Positions 17,953-28,516 of a DNA stretch of 64,000 nucleotides are shown here, one piece after another. Origin of the DNA: a bacterium (GTDB taxonomy: Bacteria; Actinomycetota; Thermoleophilia; Solirubrobacterales; Solirubrobacteraceae); the NCBI GenBank assembly GCA_021323635.1, contig JAJPKQ010000036.1:1-64000 (forward strand). Reading direction: 5' to 3'. Numbering within the stretch: the first letter of the stretch is position 1; each line of letters opens with the position of its first letter. Made by a program: the position numbers and the translations under genes. The notes beneath the pieces are model-generated. The model saw nothing but the letters and a program-made list of their open reading frames with translations. It searched no databases and had not been told where the DNA came from.

Positions 17953-20414
17953 TGGCAAAGCGACGTGTTCACGAGATAGCCAAGGACCAGGGGCTGACGA
18001 GCAAGGAGCTGCTTGGCGTGCTCGCTGCCGCGGGCGTGGCGGCAAAGACCGCGTCCTCGTCCGTCGAGGAGACGCTTGCGCTGGCTGTGCTCGCCAAGCG
18101 CAACGGCGCTGCGGAGGAGGGCGCCCCAGCTGCGAAGGAGCCAGCTTCTCCAGCCGCTCGCAAGGCTCCGGCGGCCCCTGCGACTGCCCGGCCTCCCGCC
18201 CCGCGCAGCAAGGCGAGCGCGCCCTCCTCGCCCTCGGCCCCGGCGCAGGAGCGCCGGCATGAGCGTCAGCCTGGGCGCGCCAGGAAGGTGGAGGGGCCTC
18301 CGGTAGGCGAGCGTCAGGCTCCGCCGGGCGAGAGCAGCGGTCGCAGCGCTGAGCGCACGCCGCGGGCCCCAGAGCGCCAGGGCAAGCCCAGGGATGACGC
18401 CGAGCGCCAGCGTGCCCGCCCGCCCGCGGGGGGACGCCCACGACGCGACATGCGCGCCGGCGAACGCGCGCCCGGCGGGCATGCGCCCGGCGGTCGGCGC
18501 CGAGTCGTGATCGACTCCCAGGCCTCGCGCCGGGCTCCCAGCCCAGGGCCGCAGAGCCAGCCTCAGCGCCGGCCCAGGCGCGGGCGCAGGCGCCGCGGCG
18601 CCTACACCGAGAGTGCGGCACCGCTCGAGCAGATCGTCGAGCCCGCGCGCCAGGATGGAGCCGTTCGCATCAGCTCCGGCGCGACCGTCAAAGATATCGC
18701 CGAGTATCTCGACATTCCCGTCCCGGAGGTGATCAAGCGCCTGATGGCGCTCGGCGAAATGGCCACCTTGACCAAGAGCCTCTCCGATGAGGCGATCGAG
18801 CTGCTTGCCGAAGAGCTTGGGCGCAGCATCGAGATCGTCCACGCCGCCGAGGAGGCAGCGGCTGAGCTCGAGCCCCAAGATCGGCCCGACCAGCTGGTCG
18901 AGCGGGCGCCGGTCGTGACGATCATGGGCCATGTCGACCACGGCAAGACCTCGCTGCTCGACGCGATTCGCGAAAGCGAAGTGGCCGACTCGGAGGCGGG
19001 CGGCATCACCCAGCACATCGGCGCCTATCAGGTGACGCACGCAGGCCGCCCGATCACCTTCCTTGACACGCCAGGCCACGAGGCATTCACGGCGATGCGC
19101 GCGCGCGGAGCGCGGGTCACCGATGTGGCGGTGATCGTAGTGGCCGCCGACGACGGCGTCAAGCCACAGACCGAGGAGGCGATCGATCACGCCAAGGCGG
19201 CCGGCGTGCCGATCGTCGTCGCGGTCAACAAGATCGATAAGGAGGGCGCTGCACCAGAGCGTGTGCGAGGCGAAATGGCGCAGCATGGGCTGCAGCCCGT
19301 CGCCTGGGGTGGCGACGTCGAGTTTGTAGACGTCTCAGCCAAGACCAAGCAGGGCCTGGACACGCTGCTGGACACCATCCAGGTGGTTGCCGAGCTCGCA
19401 GAGATACGCGCCAACCCCGACGCTCCCGCCTCCGGCACCGTGATCGAGTCAAAGCTCGACCCCGGACGCGGGCCGGTCGTCACGATCCTCGTCCAGCGCG
19501 GGACGCTCAATGTCGGCGACGCTCTTGTCGCAGGCATCCACCATGGGCGCGTGCGCGCGATGCACGACTGGGCCGGGGGCAGGGTCAAGCACGCCCGCCC
19601 GGGCGAGCCCGTGGAGGTGCTGGGCTTCAGCGGCGTGCCTGAGGCGGGCGAGAGCGTGCGCTGCGTCGAGAGCGAGCGGCGCGCGCGCCAGCTTGCCGCC
19701 GAGCGCGAGCTGCGACTCAAGTCCGAGGCGCTTGCGCGGCGCGCCACGCACCGGGTCTCCCTCGAGGATGTCTTCAAGCTTGCTCAGGAGGGAGCGGTCA
19801 AGGAGCTCAACCTCGTGCTGAAGGCGGATGTCGCAGGCTCGCTCGAGGCGATCGAGGACGAGATCGCGCGGCTGCCCCAGGCGGAGGTTGCGGTCCGGGT
19901 TCTTCATCGCGGCGTAGGCGGCATCAACGAGTCCGACGTGATGCTCGCGGCTGCCGCCAAGGGCCTGATCCTCGCCTTCAACGTGCGCCCGGTCGGCGAG
20001 GCGGCAAAGCTCGCTGAGCGCCAGGGGGTCGAGATCCGCACCTATTCGGTCATCTATCGCGCGATCGAAGAGCTGAAGGCGGCGATGCAGGGCATGCTTG
20101 AGCCCGAGGAGGTCGAGAGCGTGCTCGGTCGGGTTGAGGTGCGCCAGCTCTTCCGCGCATCGCGGATCGGCACGATCGCGGGCTCCTACATCGCCGAGGG
20201 GTCCGTGCGACGCGGCGCGCGCGTGCGCGTCGTGCGCGATGGCACGGTTGTGGCGGAGACCACAATTGCCAGCCTGAGGCGCTTCAACGAGGACGTCACC
20301 GAGGTCGCCGAGGGATTCGAGTGCGGGATCGTCCTGCAGTCCTATCAGGACCTGCGCGAGGGCGATGTCTTTGAAGTCTTCGAGACCCGCACCGTCGCCC
20401 GCGAGCTTGCCTGA
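17952..20414 (+). CDS. infB: Translation initiation factor IF-2
   Basis: GTPase that places initiator tRNA on the 30S subunit and promotes subunit joining. The N-terminus [20 protein letters not shown] is the IF2_N fold. A long Pro/Arg/Ala-rich linker (about 50-220) leads to a second IF2_N domain, then the GTPase with GHVDHGKT (about 326), DTPGHEAF and NKIDK, followed by domains II-IV. 820 residues is normal. GTG 17952 shares one base with the ylxR stop. Confidence 0.97.
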   Translation: MAKRRVHEIAKDQGLTSKELLGVLAAAGVAAKTASSSVEETLALAVLAKRNGAAEEGAPAAKEPASPAARKAPAAPATARPPAPRSKASAPSSPSAPAQERRHERQPGRARKVEGPPVGERQAPPGESSGRSAERTPRAPERQGKPRDDAERQRARPPAGGRPRRDMRAGERAPGGHAPGGRRRVVIDSQASRRAPSPGPQSQPQRRPRRGRRRRGAYTESAAPLEQIVEPARQDGAVRISSGATVKDIAEYLDIPVPEVIKRLMALGEMATLTKSLSDEAIELLAEELGRSIEIVHAAEEAAAELEPQDRPDQLVERAPVVTIMGHVDHGKTSLLDAIRESEVADSEAGGITQHIGAYQVTHAGRPITFLDTPGHEAFTAMRARGARVTDVAVIVVAADDGVKPQTEEAIDHAKAAGVPIVVAVNKIDKEGAAPERVRGEMAQHGLQPVAWGGDVEFVDVSAKTKQGLDTLLDTIQVVAELAEIRANPDAPASGTVIESKLDPGRGPVVTILVQRGTLNVGDALVAGIHHGRVRAMHDWAGGRVKHARPGEPVEVLGFSGVPEAGESVRCVESERRARQLAAERELRLKSEALARRATHRVSLEDVFKLAQEGAVKELNLVLKADVAGSLEAIEDEIARLPQAEVAVRVLHRGVGGINESDVMLAAAAKGLILAFNVRPVGEAAKLAERQGVEIRTYSVIYRAIEELKAAMQGMLEPEEVESVLGRVEVRQLFRASRIGTIAGSYIAEGSVRRGARVRVVRDGTVVAETTIASLRRFNEDVTEVAEGFECGIVLQSYQDLREGDVFEVFETRTVARELA

Positions 20415-20494
20415 TAGCGATCGCCGCCGCAGCGCCTCTGCCACGCTCTGCGACCTTTCGCCAAGGGCGCACCGCGGTCCGCAGCCCGGGCGCA

Positions 20495-20500
20495 TATAGT
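20495..20500 (+). promoter_or_regulatory. -10 box of rbfA
   Basis: TATAGT here would start transcripts near 20506. That excludes GTG 20499 as a start and supports ATG 20526, which has GGAG 6 nt upstream. Confidence 0.45.
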
Positions 20501-20525
20501 GACTGGTAGATACCCGGAGCAAGCG

Positions 20526-20954
20526 ATGGCCAGCCCGCGAATGCGCCGCATAGACGAGGCGATCAGAGAGGTGCTTGCCGCTGCGCTCGCAGGCGGGTTG
20601 AAGGACCCGAGAGTTGGATTCGTGACCGTGACAGCCGTGAGAACAAGCCCCGACCTCAGCCATTCGCAGGTGTACGTCAGCGCGCTCGAGCCCTCCGGGG
20701 AGACGCCCGGCGAGCAGCAGCGCGCGCGCACGCTCGCGGGGCTGCAGAGCGCCCACGGCTACCTCCAGCGCCGGCTCGCCGGCGAGCTGCGCCTGAAGCG
20801 CACGCCTGTGCTGCAGTTCGTCTATGACGAGACCAGCGAGCGCGCGATGCGCCTGAGCATGCTCATGGCGCGGGCAGAGGGCAGCTCAGCAGCCGTCGCT
20901 GCGGGCGGCTCCGAGCAGGCGGCCGAGCCCCCTGCTGAGGGGCCGGGCACGTGA
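20526..20954 (+). CDS. rbfA: Ribosome-binding factor A
   Basis: Binds immature 30S subunits and helps 16S rRNA 5'-end processing. The protein has the RbfA KH-like pattern: RMRRIDEAIREVLAAALAGGLKDPRVGFVTVTAVRTSPDLSHSQVYVS in overview, then LQRRLAGELRLKRTPVLQFVYD. ATG 20526 gives 142 residues with an Ala-rich tail. GTGA overlap with the next gene. Confidence 0.93.
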   Translation: MASPRMRRIDEAIREVLAAALAGGLKDPRVGFVTVTAVRTSPDLSHSQVYVSALEPSGETPGEQQRARTLAGLQSAHGYLQRRLAGELRLKRTPVLQFVYDETSERAMRLSMLMARAEGSSAAVAAGGSEQAAEPPAEGPGT

Positions 20955-21946
20955 GCGGCGATGCCCGCAGCTCCGTGCTCGAGCAGATCCGCGACCGCGA
21001 GCGCTTCCTTGTTGCAACACATGAAAACCCCGATGGCGACGCGCTTGGCTCGCTGATCGCGATGCACCACATCCTGCGCGAGCTCGGCAAGGATGTGCTG
21101 ACGTTCATGTCGGAGGGGGACTTCCCGCTGCCGCCCGAGTACCGCTCGCTGCGCATCGACGATCTTGTCCACCAGGCGCCCGCCGACATCGGGCAGCGCA
21201 CAGCGATCGCTCTTGACTGCGGCAACATTGACCGCACGCCCGACGGCGTGCTCGAGGCCGCCGCGACGCTGCTCAACATCGATCACCATCACGACAACAC
21301 CGGCTTCGGCGACGTCAACCTCATCGAGCCCGAGGCCTCCTGCACCGCGGAGATCGTCTTCGAGCTGATGGGCAGGCTTGGCGTTGGCGCCAGTGGCGAG
21401 ATCGCGCAGGCGCTCTACATCGCGCTGGTCACGGACACGGGCCGATTCATGTACGAGAGCACAGGCCCGGCCGCCCACCGCATGGCGGCAGCGCTGATCG
21501 AAGCGGGCGTCGACGTCCAGGCCATCTACCGCCGCCTCTATGAGGATGTGCCCGAGGCGAAGATCAGGCTGCTCGGACGCGCGCTGCAGGGCATCTCACG
21601 CTACGACCAAGGCGTGCTCACGGTCGCCACGCTCGCGGCGCGCGACTTCGAGGAGCTGGGCGCCGAGCAGAGCTACTCGGAGGGCGTGGTCGACCACCTC
21701 CGCGCCATTCGCGGCACGAGGGTTGCGGCGCTCCTGCGCGGCCTGCCCGAGGGCGGCTACAAGATCTCGCTGCGCGCGACCGACGACAGCGTCGACGTCT
21801 CGGCGATCGCGCGCGCGCAGGGCGGAGGCGGCCATCGCCGCGCAGCGGGCTTCCAGAGCGAGTCGAGCGACGCCCAGGTGATCGCCTTCCTGCGCAGCCA
21901 GATTGCGGCGCAGCTGGATCCGCAGGATCTCGTCCCGACCGCCTAG
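20951..21946 (+). CDS. nrnA: DHH-family phosphoesterase (NrnA-type oligoribonuclease / pAp phosphatase)
   Basis: Degrades short RNA oligomers and/or 3',5'-bisphosphate nucleotides using two metal ions. Motifs: HENPDGDALGS (about 18-28), ALDCGN, the DHH motif IDHHHDNTGFG at about 109-119, and the C-terminal DHHA1 motif GGGGHRRAAGF. 331 residues is usual. Its place between rbfA and truB, overlapping rbfA, is conserved in many bacteria. Which of the two substrates dominates cannot be told. Confidence 0.9.
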   Translation: MSGDARSSVLEQIRDRERFLVATHENPDGDALGSLIAMHHILRELGKDVLTFMSEGDFPLPPEYRSLRIDDLVHQAPADIGQRTAIALDCGNIDRTPDGVLEAAATLLNIDHHHDNTGFGDVNLIEPEASCTAEIVFELMGRLGVGASGEIAQALYIALVTDTGRFMYESTGPAAHRMAAALIEAGVDVQAIYRRLYEDVPEAKIRLLGRALQGISRYDQGVLTVATLAARDFEELGAEQSYSEGVVDHLRAIRGTRVAALLRGLPEGGYKISLRATDDSVDVSAIARAQGGGGHRRAAGFQSESSDAQVIAFLRSQIAAQLDPQDLVPTA

Positions 21947-21954
21947 CGCCGAGC

Positions 21955-22659
21955 GTGGCTGAGCTGCCCGCCGAAGGCGCGATCGCTCTGATCGACAAGC
22001 CTGCGGGGATCACCTCGCACGATGTCGTGCTGCGCGCAAGGCGTGCGCTGCCGGCGGCAAAGATCGGCCACGCCGGCACGCTCGACCCCTTTGCGAGCGG
22101 TCTGCTGATCCTGCTGATCGGCCGGGCGACAAAGGCGCAGCAAGAGCTGATGTGTCTGCCCAAGCGCTATGAGGTGATCGCGCGCCTGGGCGCCCTCTCG
22201 AGCACGGGCGACCCCGAAGGTGAGCTGCGCCACACCGGTCGTATCCCCGCACGCGATAGGCCCCTGCCGCTGGGCGAGATCATGCAGCGCCCGCCGGCGT
22301 ACTCGGCGATCAAGGTGGGCGGGGAGCGCGCCTACCGCCGCGCGCGTCGCGGCGAGCGCTTCGAGCTGCCGCCGCGGCCGGTCACCATCCACAGCTTTGA
22401 GGAGCTCTGGCGAGATGAGGGTAGCTGCGCCCCCGACGGAGGCCCGCCGCGCGCAGCGTTTCGGATCGAATGCTCCTCGGGCACCTACGTGCGCGCGCTG
22501 ATCGCCGATCTTGGCGACGCCTACTGCGAGACCCTGCGGCGCACCGCGATCGGTCCCTTCACGCTCGATCAGGCGCAGTCGCCGCCCTCGCCCACTTTGC
22601 CAGGATCGCTGCGCCTGATGGCGCTCGGCGAGGCGCGAGCGCGCGTGCGGGCGCAATAG
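21955..22659 (+). CDS. truB: tRNA pseudouridine(55) synthase
   Basis: Makes pseudouridine-55 in the T arm of tRNAs. IDKPAGITSHDVV at the start, the catalytic aspartate in GHAGTLDPFASGLL (near residue 43), RPPAYSAIKVGGERAYRRAR, and CSSGTYVRALIADLG are all diagnostic. At 234 residues it lacks much of the C-terminal PUA domain, which is common in short TruB forms. GTG 21955 follows nrnA by 8 nt. Confidence 0.94.
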   Translation: MAELPAEGAIALIDKPAGITSHDVVLRARRALPAAKIGHAGTLDPFASGLLILLIGRATKAQQELMCLPKRYEVIARLGALSSTGDPEGELRHTGRIPARDRPLPLGEIMQRPPAYSAIKVGGERAYRRARRGERFELPPRPVTIHSFEELWRDEGSCAPDGGPPRAAFRIECSSGTYVRALIADLGDAYCETLRRTAIGPFTLDQAQSPPSPTLPGSLRLMALGEARARVRAQ

Positions 22660-22662
22660 GCT
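22657..22662 (+). promoter_or_regulatory. -10 box of ribF (leaderless)
   Basis: TAGGCT overlaps the truB stop codon and ends 9 nt before ATG 22672. Confidence 0.45.
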
Positions 22663-22671
22663 CTCTGTGCG

Positions 22672-23586
22672 ATGCAGATCACTGAGCTCAGCGAGGTGGA
22701 GCCTCGGCCCCGGCGGGTCGCGATCGGGACCTTCGACGGCGTTCACCTCGGGCACCGCCGCGTGATCGCCGGCGCCGACACGGTCCTGACCTTCGATCCC
22801 CATCCGGTGTCGGTGATCGCGCCCGAGCACACGCCCAAGCTGCTGACCCCACTTGAGGACAAGGCGGCGCTGATCGCGGAGCTGGGGGTGCGCGAGCTTG
22901 TTGTCATCCGCTTCGACAGGGAGTTTGCAGCGCGATCGGCCGAGCAGTTCGTCGAGGAGGTGCTCGTCGGGCGGCTGTGCGCGCAGCGGGTGAGCGTGGG
23001 GGAGAACTTTCGCTTCGGCAACAGGGCGCGGGGCACCCCTGAGCTGCTTGCGCAAGACGATCGCTTCGAGACGGTCGTGGCGCCGTTGCTCGAGGTCGAC
23101 GGCGAGATCGTCTCCTCCAGCCATATCCGTAGCCTGATCGCAGCCGGCGAGGTCGCTCAGGCGACGCACTTCCTCGGGCGTCCATTCGAGATCTCCGGCA
23201 GAGTCGTGGCGGGCGATCAGCGCGGACGGGAGCTGGGCTTCCCGACCGCCAACATCATCCCTGACGAGCGCTTCGCCTGCCCTGGCCACGGCGTCTATGT
23301 CGCACGCGCCCTGCTGCGCTGCGCTCATGAGCGCCCAGGCCACGCTCCCCGGTCCTATGCGAGCGCCGTATCAATCGGCGTGCGGCCGACCTTTGCGACC
23401 GGGCGCGGCGAGCTGATCGAGGCTTACCTGCTCGACTTCGCAGGCGAGATCTATGGGGAGGAGCTGCGCTTGCGCTTCCTCCAGCGGCTGCGCGGCGAGC
23501 GGCGCTTCGCCACCGCGGCTGCCCTGATCGAGCAGATGCACGAGGATGTGGCGCTTGCGCGGGAGCTTGCGGCGGGGATACCTTAG
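22672..23586 (+). CDS. ribF: Bifunctional riboflavin kinase / FAD synthetase
   Basis: Makes FMN and then FAD. The N-terminal nucleotidyltransferase domain has the GTFDGVHLGHRRV motif (about 24-36) and SSSHIRSLIAAGEV. The C-terminal kinase domain begins at GRVVAGDQRGRELGFPTANI and continues with YASAVSIGVRPTF and EAYLLDFAGEIYGEELRL. 304 residues is standard. It lies in the usual truB-ribF-rpsO order. Confidence 0.96.
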   Translation: MQITELSEVEPRPRRVAIGTFDGVHLGHRRVIAGADTVLTFDPHPVSVIAPEHTPKLLTPLEDKAALIAELGVRELVVIRFDREFAARSAEQFVEEVLVGRLCAQRVSVGENFRFGNRARGTPELLAQDDRFETVVAPLLEVDGEIVSSSHIRSLIAAGEVAQATHFLGRPFEISGRVVAGDQRGRELGFPTANIIPDERFACPGHGVYVARALLRCAHERPGHAPRSYASAVSIGVRPTFATGRGELIEAYLLDFAGEIYGEELRLRFLQRLRGERRFATAAALIEQMHEDVALARELAAGIP

Positions 23587-23621
23587 GCCTGCTGCGCGGC
23601 CGCTTTCAGGGCTCCGTCTGC

Positions 23622-23627
23622 TAGCCT
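23622..23627 (+). promoter_or_regulatory. -10 box of rpsO (leaderless)
   Basis: TAGCCT lies 10 nt before ATG 23638; no Shine-Dalgarno is present. Confidence 0.45.
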
Positions 23628-23637
23628 GCGCTGACCG

Positions 23638-23916
23638 ATGAGCACGAGCACGATCACTGCTGAGCGCAAGCGCGAGCTTGCCTCCAGCTTCGGCGCCGCC
23701 GAGTCCGACACCGGCAACACGAAGGTCCAGGTCGCGCTGCTCACCGAGCGCATCAACCACCTCACCGAGCACCTGCGCGAGCATCGCCACGACCATCACT
23801 CGCGCCGTGGCCTGCTGCGGCTGGTGGGGCGCAGACGCCGCCTGCTGCGCTACCTGCAGCGCCGCGACCTCGACGCCTACCGCGCGCTGATCAAGGACCT
23901 CGGCCTGCGCCGCTGA
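23638..23916 (+). CDS. rpsO: 30S ribosomal protein S15
   Basis: Primary 16S rRNA-binding protein of the 30S platform. 92 residues with the S15 signatures: [23 protein letters not shown], and [24 protein letters not shown] (in part), ending [12 protein letters not shown]. It is directly upstream of pnp, as in most bacteria. Confidence 0.96.
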   Translation: MSTSTITAERKRELASSFGAAESDTGNTKVQVALLTERINHLTEHLREHRHDHHSRRGLLRLVGRRRRLLRYLQRRDLDAYRALIKDLGLRR

Positions 23917-24074
23917 GCGCTGGCGGACGTGGGCGTGCCGCACGCGCCCAAGGGAGGGTGCGCGGCGCCTTCCGCTAAGCTGCATGCGTTCCATAGAAGA
24001 GAACGAGTGAGAAGAAATTGCGCCCAGCGCGGCTCGCACGCAGAGACGGGCGCCGAGGAAAGGCAAAAGCGAAT

Positions 24075-26393
24075 ATGAGCAGTGAGCAGGTGACGCGCGT
24101 CTCCGCGCAGATCGCAGGAAGCGAGATCTCCTTCGAGACGGGCAGAATGGCCAAGCAGGCCTCAGGCGCGGTGCTGGTTCGGGCCGGGGACACGATGGTG
24201 CTGGCGACTGCGACAGCCGGCAGCGAGCGGGAGGTGGACTTCCTTCCCCTGACAGTCGATGTCGAGGAGCGGATGTATGCGGCAGGTAAGATTCCCGGCT
24301 CCTTCTTCAAGCGCGAGGGGCGCTCCGGCGAAAAAGCGACGCTCACCGCGCGCATGATCGACCGGCCCCTGCGGCCGCTCTTTCCCAAGGGCTGGCACCG
24401 CGACACGCAGCTGATCGCGATGCCGATCTCCGTCGACCACATCAATCCCTACGACATCCTCGCGATGAACGGAGCCTCGGCGGCGCTGATGATCTCGGAG
24501 ATCCCATTTGACGTGCCCGTCGGGGCTGTGCGGATCGGCAAGATCGACGGCAACTTCGTGGTCAACCCCAGCGAGGCCGACCTGACCGGCGAGGGTGGCG
24601 ACGGCGTCGCGCCCGGGACCGCCCGCCCGCGCTCAGAGCTCGATCTGATCGTCGCCGGCAGCGAGGAGGCGATCCTGATGGTCGAGGCCGGCGCAATGGA
24701 GATCTCCGAGGCCGAGATCCTTGACGCCCTTGACATCGCCCACGGCGAGATCAAGAAGCTCTGCGCGCTGCAGCGCGAGCTCGCCGCCCGCGTGGGCAAG
24801 GAGAAGCTCGTGGTGCAGCCGCCGCTCGTAGATGAGGAGCTGCTCGCGCAGATCACCGCCAGCCACGGCGCCGATCTCGACGCGGCAACGCAGGTCATCG
24901 ACAAGCTCGAGCGCCAGGCGGCGACGGACGCCGTGCAGGAGGCGGTGCTTGCGCAGTACGCGCCGCCGGCCCCGGAAGGAGCGGGCGAAGAGCAGGCGCA
25001 GGCGGCCAAGGAGCGTGAGGCCGCAACGAAGCTGGCGTTTGACCACCTTGAGAAGAAGCTGATCCGTGAGCGCATCGCGGTCGCCAAGAAGCGTCCCGAC
25101 GGGCGCTCTGCCGAGGAGATCCGTCCGATCTCCATCGAAATCGATGTCGCTCCGCGCACGCACGGCTCGGCGCTGTTCACCCGCGGTCAGACGCAGGCGC
25201 TCTCGGTCGCGGCGCTGGGCACGCTGCGTGAGGAGATGCGGATCGACACGCTCGGCCTACAGACCAAGAAGTTCTACTTCCACCACTACAACTTCCCGCC
25301 CTACTCCGTCGCGGAGACCGGGCGTCTTGGCCCCAAGCGTCGCGACGTCGGCCATGGCGCGCTCGCTGAGCGCGCGCTCGTGCCGGTCGTGCCGACCGTT
25401 GACGAGTTCCCCTACACGATTCGCGTGGTCTCGGACATCCTCGAGTCCAACGGCTCCTCCTCGATGGCCTCCGTCTGCGGATCTTCGCTGTCGCTGATGG
25501 CGGCAGGCGTGCCGATCGCCCGCCCGGTCGCCGGGATCGCGATGGGGCTGATCAAGGAGGGGGAGGACCACATCATCCTCACCGACATCGCCGGCGTCGA
25601 GGACCACCTGGGCGACATGGACTTCAAGGTCGCAGGAACTGAGCGCGGCATCACGGCGCTGCAGATGGACATCAAGATCTCCGGCGTCACCTTTGAGATC
25701 CTGCGCGACGCGCTGGCGCAGGCTCACGCCGCCCGGACGCAGATCCTGGCGCAGATGGCAGCGGTGATCGAGGGGCCGCGCAGTGAGCTCTCGCCGCACG
25801 CCCCGCGCATCCAGACGATTCAGATCGACCCCAGCCAGATCGGCATGCTGATCGGCAAGGGAGGCGAAACGATTCGCGCCCTCTCAGAGGAGTACGAGTC
25901 CCAGATCGACGTCACCGACGATGGCACCGTGCTGATCTACTCCGCCAACGGCGAACTTGGCGACGCGCTGGTGGAGCGCATCAGGACGATGCTCAAGGAG
26001 GTTGAGGTCGGCGACGAATACACCGGCAAGGTCGTCAAGACGACCACCTTTGGCGCCTTCATCGAGCTCACAAAGGGCACTGATGGCCTGCTGCACATAT
26101 CCAACGTCTCCCCGGGCGAGCGCGTGGAGTCCGTCGAGGATGTTCTGCAGCGCGGCGATGAGGTGCAGGTGCGCGTGGTCGAGGTTGACCGCGAGCGCGG
26201 GCGCATCGGCCTGCGGTTGACCTCCGACCCGGAGATCGCAGGAAAGAGCGTCGAGCAGCTGGCCGCGGTCGGCAGCGGCTCTGGCGGTGGGCGCGGGGGC
26301 GATGGGGGCGATCTCAACGGTCGCCGCGATCGCTCCTCCCGACGCGGTTCGGGACGTCCGCGTCGGGGCTCGCCGCGCGGCGATCGCTCCTAG
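24075..26393 (+). CDS. pnp: Polyribonucleotide nucleotidyltransferase (PNPase)
   Basis: 3'-5' phosphorolytic exoribonuclease of the RNA decay machinery. Two RNase PH-like domains flank a helical domain: the first with [22 protein letters not shown] and [14 protein letters not shown], the second with [13 protein letters not shown] and the active-site [11 protein letters not shown] region. A KH domain ([18 protein letters not shown]) and an S1 domain ([17 protein letters not shown]) follow. An Arg/Gly/Ser-rich tail ends the protein. ATG 24075 gives 772 residues; the in-frame TTG 24018 would add 19 less conserved ones. Confidence 0.97.
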   Translation: MSSEQVTRVSAQIAGSEISFETGRMAKQASGAVLVRAGDTMVLATATAGSEREVDFLPLTVDVEERMYAAGKIPGSFFKREGRSGEKATLTARMIDRPLRPLFPKGWHRDTQLIAMPISVDHINPYDILAMNGASAALMISEIPFDVPVGAVRIGKIDGNFVVNPSEADLTGEGGDGVAPGTARPRSELDLIVAGSEEAILMVEAGAMEISEAEILDALDIAHGEIKKLCALQRELAARVGKEKLVVQPPLVDEELLAQITASHGADLDAATQVIDKLERQAATDAVQEAVLAQYAPPAPEGAGEEQAQAAKEREAATKLAFDHLEKKLIRERIAVAKKRPDGRSAEEIRPISIEIDVAPRTHGSALFTRGQTQALSVAALGTLREEMRIDTLGLQTKKFYFHHYNFPPYSVAETGRLGPKRRDVGHGALAERALVPVVPTVDEFPYTIRVVSDILESNGSSSMASVCGSSLSLMAAGVPIARPVAGIAMGLIKEGEDHIILTDIAGVEDHLGDMDFKVAGTERGITALQMDIKISGVTFEILRDALAQAHAARTQILAQMAAVIEGPRSELSPHAPRIQTIQIDPSQIGMLIGKGGETIRALSEEYESQIDVTDDGTVLIYSANGELGDALVERIRTMLKEVEVGDEYTGKVVKTTTFGAFIELTKGTDGLLHISNVSPGERVESVEDVLQRGDEVQVRVVEVDRERGRIGLRLTSDPEIAGKSVEQLAAVGSGSGGGRGGDGGDLNGRRDRSSRRGSGRPRRGSPRGDRS

Positions 26394-26395
26394 CG

Positions 26396-27799
26396 GTGGC
26401 GATCGCTCCCGAGCACGCCTGCAGCACGCTTCCTAACGGCGTGCGGGTGATCAGCGAGCGCATGGATGCGCTGCGGTCGATCGCGCTCGGCTTCTTCATC
26501 GGCGCGGGCTCGGTCAGCGAGCGCCCGGCGGAGGCGGGCGTCTCGCACCTGCTCGAGCACATGCTCTTCCGCGGCACCGCAAGCTACTCCTCCAGCCAGA
26601 TCGACGCGCTCTTCGACGAGCTTGGCGCAGGCATCAACGCGGAAACCGACAAGGAGTCGACGGTGCTCTCGGCACGCTTCCTTGACAGCCACCTCGAGCG
26701 CGCGCTGCCGGTCATGGCGGAGATGGTCTTCGCGCCGCTGCTCAGCGATGTGGCAGCCGAGCGCGATGTCGTCCTGCAGGAGATCTCAGCCTATGAAGAT
26801 GACCCCACCGAGCAGGTCTTCGAGCGCTTCTCAGAGGCGCTCTTCGGCGCCCATCCGCTCGGTCGTCCTGTGATCGGCACGCGCGAGAGCGTCAGCGCTC
26901 TCGATGAGCAGCGCCTGCGCTCCCATCACGCACGCTCCTACGGGCCGGCGCAGATCGTCGTCGCCGCCGCGGGATCGCTCCAGCACGAGCAGCTTCTCGC
27001 CGCCCTCGAGCGGGCGCTGGCGGGGGTCGCTGCGGCGCGCGCCGAGGATCACGTTTCGGCAGAGGGCGCGCCCGAGCCCATCGGCGCGCGCGTGCTGCTG
27101 CAGCGCAAGGAGACCGAGCAGTACCACCTCTGCATCGGCGCACGCGGCCTGGCGCGCTCGGACGAGCGCCGCTACGCGCTGCGCGTGCTCGAGGTGATAC
27201 TCGGATCTACGCCCTCATCGCGCCTCTTCCAGGAGGTCCGCGAGCGACGCGGGCTCGCCTACGCCGTCTACACCTTCTCCAGCCTCTACGGGGCAAGCGG
27301 CGAGCTTGGCGTCTACCTGGGAACGCGCCCTGAGAACCTCGCTGAGGCGCTTGCGGTGACCCTCTCGGAGCTGCAGCGCATCGCCGGCGAGGAGCCCAGC
27401 GCAGAGGAGCTGCGCCGCGCTCGTGAGTGCGCAAAGAGCGCTGCCGTGCTGGCGCTGGAGTCAAGCGGGGCGCGGATGGGTCGCCTCGGCGCAAGCACGC
27501 TCTTCTCGCTGCCGCTGCTCACCATAGACGAGCTGATCGCCCGCATCGACGCGGTGAGCAGCGAGGACTGCCGGGCGCTCGCGGCGGAGCTGCTTGCGCC
27601 CGAGCGCCTCTGCGTCGCTGCGATCGGGCCCGACGAGGAGACGCTCGCTGAGGCGCTTGTCCCGCTGCACGAGCAGGGCGCCGGCGCGCCCTCGATCGAG
27701 CTCTGGGGCGCATCCTCGGGCAGCGCAGCGGGCAGCGTCGCGACCAGCCCGGCGCGCCTGCCCGCGATCGGGCGCAGGGATGCGCGGCGGCGCAGATGA
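26396..27799 (+). CDS. M16-family zinc peptidase
   Basis: Processing-peptidase-like metalloprotease. The inverted zinc motif HLLEHMLF (HxxEH, about residues 51-58) and the third ligand region NAETDKESTV are present in the N-terminal half. The C-terminal inactive half includes YHLCIGARGLARSDERRYALRVLEVILG. GTG 26396 is 2 nt after pnp, and a gene of this family often follows pnp. Substrates are not known. It overlaps dapB by 4 nt. Confidence 0.9.
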   Translation: MAIAPEHACSTLPNGVRVISERMDALRSIALGFFIGAGSVSERPAEAGVSHLLEHMLFRGTASYSSSQIDALFDELGAGINAETDKESTVLSARFLDSHLERALPVMAEMVFAPLLSDVAAERDVVLQEISAYEDDPTEQVFERFSEALFGAHPLGRPVIGTRESVSALDEQRLRSHHARSYGPAQIVVAAAGSLQHEQLLAALERALAGVAAARAEDHVSAEGAPEPIGARVLLQRKETEQYHLCIGARGLARSDERRYALRVLEVILGSTPSSRLFQEVRERRGLAYAVYTFSSLYGASGELGVYLGTRPENLAEALAVTLSELQRIAGEEPSAEELRRARECAKSAAVLALESSGARMGRLGASTLFSLPLLTIDELIARIDAVSSEDCRALAAELLAPERLCVAAIGPDEETLAEALVPLHEQGAGAPSIELWGASSGSAAGSVATSPARLPAIGRRDARRRR

Positions 27800-28485
27800 G
27801 CGAGCGCCCGACAGCGGTGGCGCTTGCCGGTGCGGCCGGGCGCATGGGGCAGGCGACCGCAGCGGCCGTCAAAGGGGCGCCCGACATGGAGCTGGTGGCC
27901 CAGATCGACCCGCTGCTCGGCGCTCAGGGCATCGCCGAGTCGCTTGCAGGCGCCGACGTGCTGGTCGACTTCACGGCCCCTGATGCCGTGCTGGCGAATG
28001 TCAAGGCGGCGCTTGCCGCAGGAGTCCATGTCGTGATCGGCACCACCGGCTTTGACCCCCAGGAGCTCGAGCGCCTTGCCACCGATCAGCCGGCCAATGT
28101 CTTCGCCGCTCCGAACTTCGCGATCGGAGCGGTGCTGATGATGCGCTTCGCGGCCGAGGCTGCGCGCCACATGGCGGGAGCAGAGATCATCGAGCTGCAC
28201 CACGAGCAAAAGCTCGATGCGCCCAGCGGGACCGCCAAGCGCACGGCGGCGCTGATGCGGCAGGCCGCAGGGGGAGAGGTGCCGATCCACTCCGTGCGCC
28301 TGCCCGGATTGGTGGCCGATCAGGAGGTCCTCCTCGGCGATCTGGGCCAGACGCTCTCGATCCGGCATGTGACGACCAGCCGCGAGGCGTTCATGCCGGG
28401 CGTGCTGCTTGCGATCCGCTCCGTTGCGGGGCTTCCGAGCTCGCCGCTGATCGGGCTCGAGCATCTGCTCTGGCCGCAGGGGTGA
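27796..28485 (+). CDS. dapB: 4-hydroxy-tetrahydrodipicolinate reductase
   Basis: Second step of the lysine/diaminopimelate branch. The NAD(P) motif GAAGRMGQATAAAV is at the N-terminus. VIGTTGFDPQEL, APNFAIGAVLMM and the substrate/catalytic segment ELHHEQKLDAPSGTAKRTA follow. 229 residues, slightly short. It starts inside the end of the M16 gene, so it is co-translated with it. dapA is 8 kb away. Confidence 0.96.
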   Translation: MSERPTAVALAGAAGRMGQATAAAVKGAPDMELVAQIDPLLGAQGIAESLAGADVLVDFTAPDAVLANVKAALAAGVHVVIGTTGFDPQELERLATDQPANVFAAPNFAIGAVLMMRFAAEAARHMAGAEIIELHHEQKLDAPSGTAKRTAALMRQAAGGEVPIHSVRLPGLVADQEVLLGDLGQTLSIRHVTTSREAFMPGVLLAIRSVAGLPSSPLIGLEHLLWPQG

Positions 28486-28516
28486 AGCGGGCGTGCAGGG
28501 AGAGCGCGGCGTTCGC

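Noticed and set aside
24018-24074. TTG 24018 as the PNPase start
   Set aside because: It adds only basic, non-conserved residues; ATG 24075 fits the family start, though it cannot be excluded.
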